Source: Verrucomicrobiota bacterium (GTDB taxonomy: Bacteria > Verrucomicrobiota > Verrucomicrobiia > Limisphaerales > UBA1096). Taken from it: 6,290 nt of DNA. This document shows positions 5,790 to 6,290 of the stretch, piece after piece. Position 1 is the stretch's first letter. Every line of letters begins with the position of its first letter. The stretch covers positions 1 through 6,290 of the forward strand of contig DQOE01000319.1 in the NCBI GenBank assembly GCA_015658765.1, given 5' to 3'. A program made the translations under genes and the position numbers. Under the pieces are notes generated by a model. The model searched no databases and was not told the origin of the DNA. It worked only from the letters and a program-made list of their open reading frames with translations.

Positions 5790-6290
5790 TCAGTCCGCCT
5801 TGCGGGGAGCGATTCGTATCGCTACGCCTCCCTGTTTTCTCATTGAAACTTTGAGGACTGTCTTTGAACTGACGTGCCTGCGCTCGATGCCTACTTTCGT
5901 GCTCGTCGGCACTGACGTGTCATCGCGATAGATATATGCCACGAAGTGCTGGCCTTCTGGAAGGAAGTCGAGGGCGACGTCGAGCGTACGTGGCTCAACC
6001 GCATTGAGGCAACCGATGAACCAGTCTCGGCTCTTTCTCCTCGCAACCACTCCATATGCTCCAATCTTGGAATGCAGGACCTTCGTTTCGTCCCAAGTGG
6101 TCGGCAAGTGTTTCCAAAACTCCAGCTCCGGCTCGTCTTTCGCCATGGCGGGGCGGTCATACCAAAAGAGGAACTGGATCGGACTGAAGAAGCAGACGGA
6201 CTTGGCAAGCTGACTTGCGTGAGAGGAGGTTTGGTCGACATAGCCGTTGTAGTAGCAGAACGTGTGATCCGCCGGTGCGACGATCATACG
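5790..6290 (-). CDS. GH97-like glycoside hydrolase, C-terminal part only (5' end off the window)
   Basis: 166 codons plus a TGA stop; the frame continues past the right edge, so the methionine near 6287 is internal, not a start. The visible part begins in the last stretch of the catalytic barrel (ADHTFCYYNGYVDQTSSHA, QLAKSVCFFSPIQFL) and runs into the C-terminal beta domain (PTTWDETKVL, then GAYGVVARRKSRDWFIG and LDFLPEGQHFVAYIYRD). This order matches the end of glycoside hydrolase family 97, the family of SusB-type alpha-glucosidases and alpha-galactosidases, which are calcium-dependent. I expect the catalytic glutamates to lie upstream, outside the window, so activity, inverting or retaining type, and intactness cannot be judged. 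The protein is probably periplasmic or secreted, by family. It lies on the same strand as the operon but 341 bases ahead of it, with an ankyrin remnant between, so co-transcription is uncertain. Confidence 0.87.
   Translation of the reverse strand, partial: RMIVAPADHTFCYYNGYVDQTSSHASQLAKSVCFFSPIQFLFWYDRPAMAKDEPELEFWKHLPTTWDETKVLHSKIGAYGVVARRKSRDWFIGCLNAVEPRTLDVALDFLPEGQHFVAYIYRDDTSVPTSTKVGIERRHVSSKTVLKVSMRKQGGVAIRIAPRKAD

Noticed and set aside
1..6290. CRISPR arrays, tRNA or rRNA genes, insertion sequences, toxin-antitoxin or defence genes
   Set aside because: Reading both strands, I saw no spaced direct repeats, transposase or integrase motifs, cloverleaf-like sequence or small paired genes; almost all of the DNA is explained by the four genes and the remnant.

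Overview
The window looks like chromosomal DNA from the Planctomycetota-Verrucomicrobiota-Chlamydiota superphylum. A free-living verrucomicrobial (Pedosphaera/Limisphaera-like) or planctomycetal bacterium is most likely. The basis is a compact minus-strand operon built from domains that are hugely expanded there and rare elsewhere: PSCyt1, PSCyt2 (DUF1549), PSD1 (DUF1553) and DUF1501. A short plus-strand ankyrin tail ending LLRKHGGKTGEELK, a wording I associate with verrucomicrobial ankyrin proteins, leans the guess to Verrucomicrobiota. This is recall, not a search.

Layout from right to left, the direction of transcription of the main genes. Positions 5790-6290 hold the C-terminal end of a GH97-type glycoside hydrolase on the minus strand, cut by the right edge. 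Positions 5449-5789 are a 341-base gap. It contains a plus-strand ankyrin-repeat remnant that ends one base from the GH97 stop, and the leader of the operon with a small inverted repeat and a good ribosome binding site. Positions 4063-5448 encode a Tat-exported DUF1501 protein. Positions 1856-4066 encode a secreted PSCyt1-like/BIG2/DUF1549/DUF1553 protein that starts at GTG and overlaps the DUF1501 stop by four bases. Positions 1-1852 encode a secreted fusion of cytochrome c (PSCyt1), a seven-bladed WD40 propeller, a PPC domain and a further module, cut by the left edge. This third gene is the longest uninterrupted frame on the left side (617 codons visible) and begins three bases after its neighbour stops.

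All three operon products carry export signals. Two carry haem-binding motifs (CX4CH plus CAKCH in one, CAGCH plus a downstream MPP in the other), so a periplasmic or envelope-associated redox assembly is the natural reading. The physiological role of DUF1501/1549/1553 sets is not established. The neighbouring GH97 end hints at polysaccharide use, but the gap and the ankyrin remnant mean that link is only circumstantial. I saw no rRNA, tRNA, CRISPR array, insertion sequence or integrase. The window is an example of a known but functionally unexplained gene set rather than a demonstrably new system.
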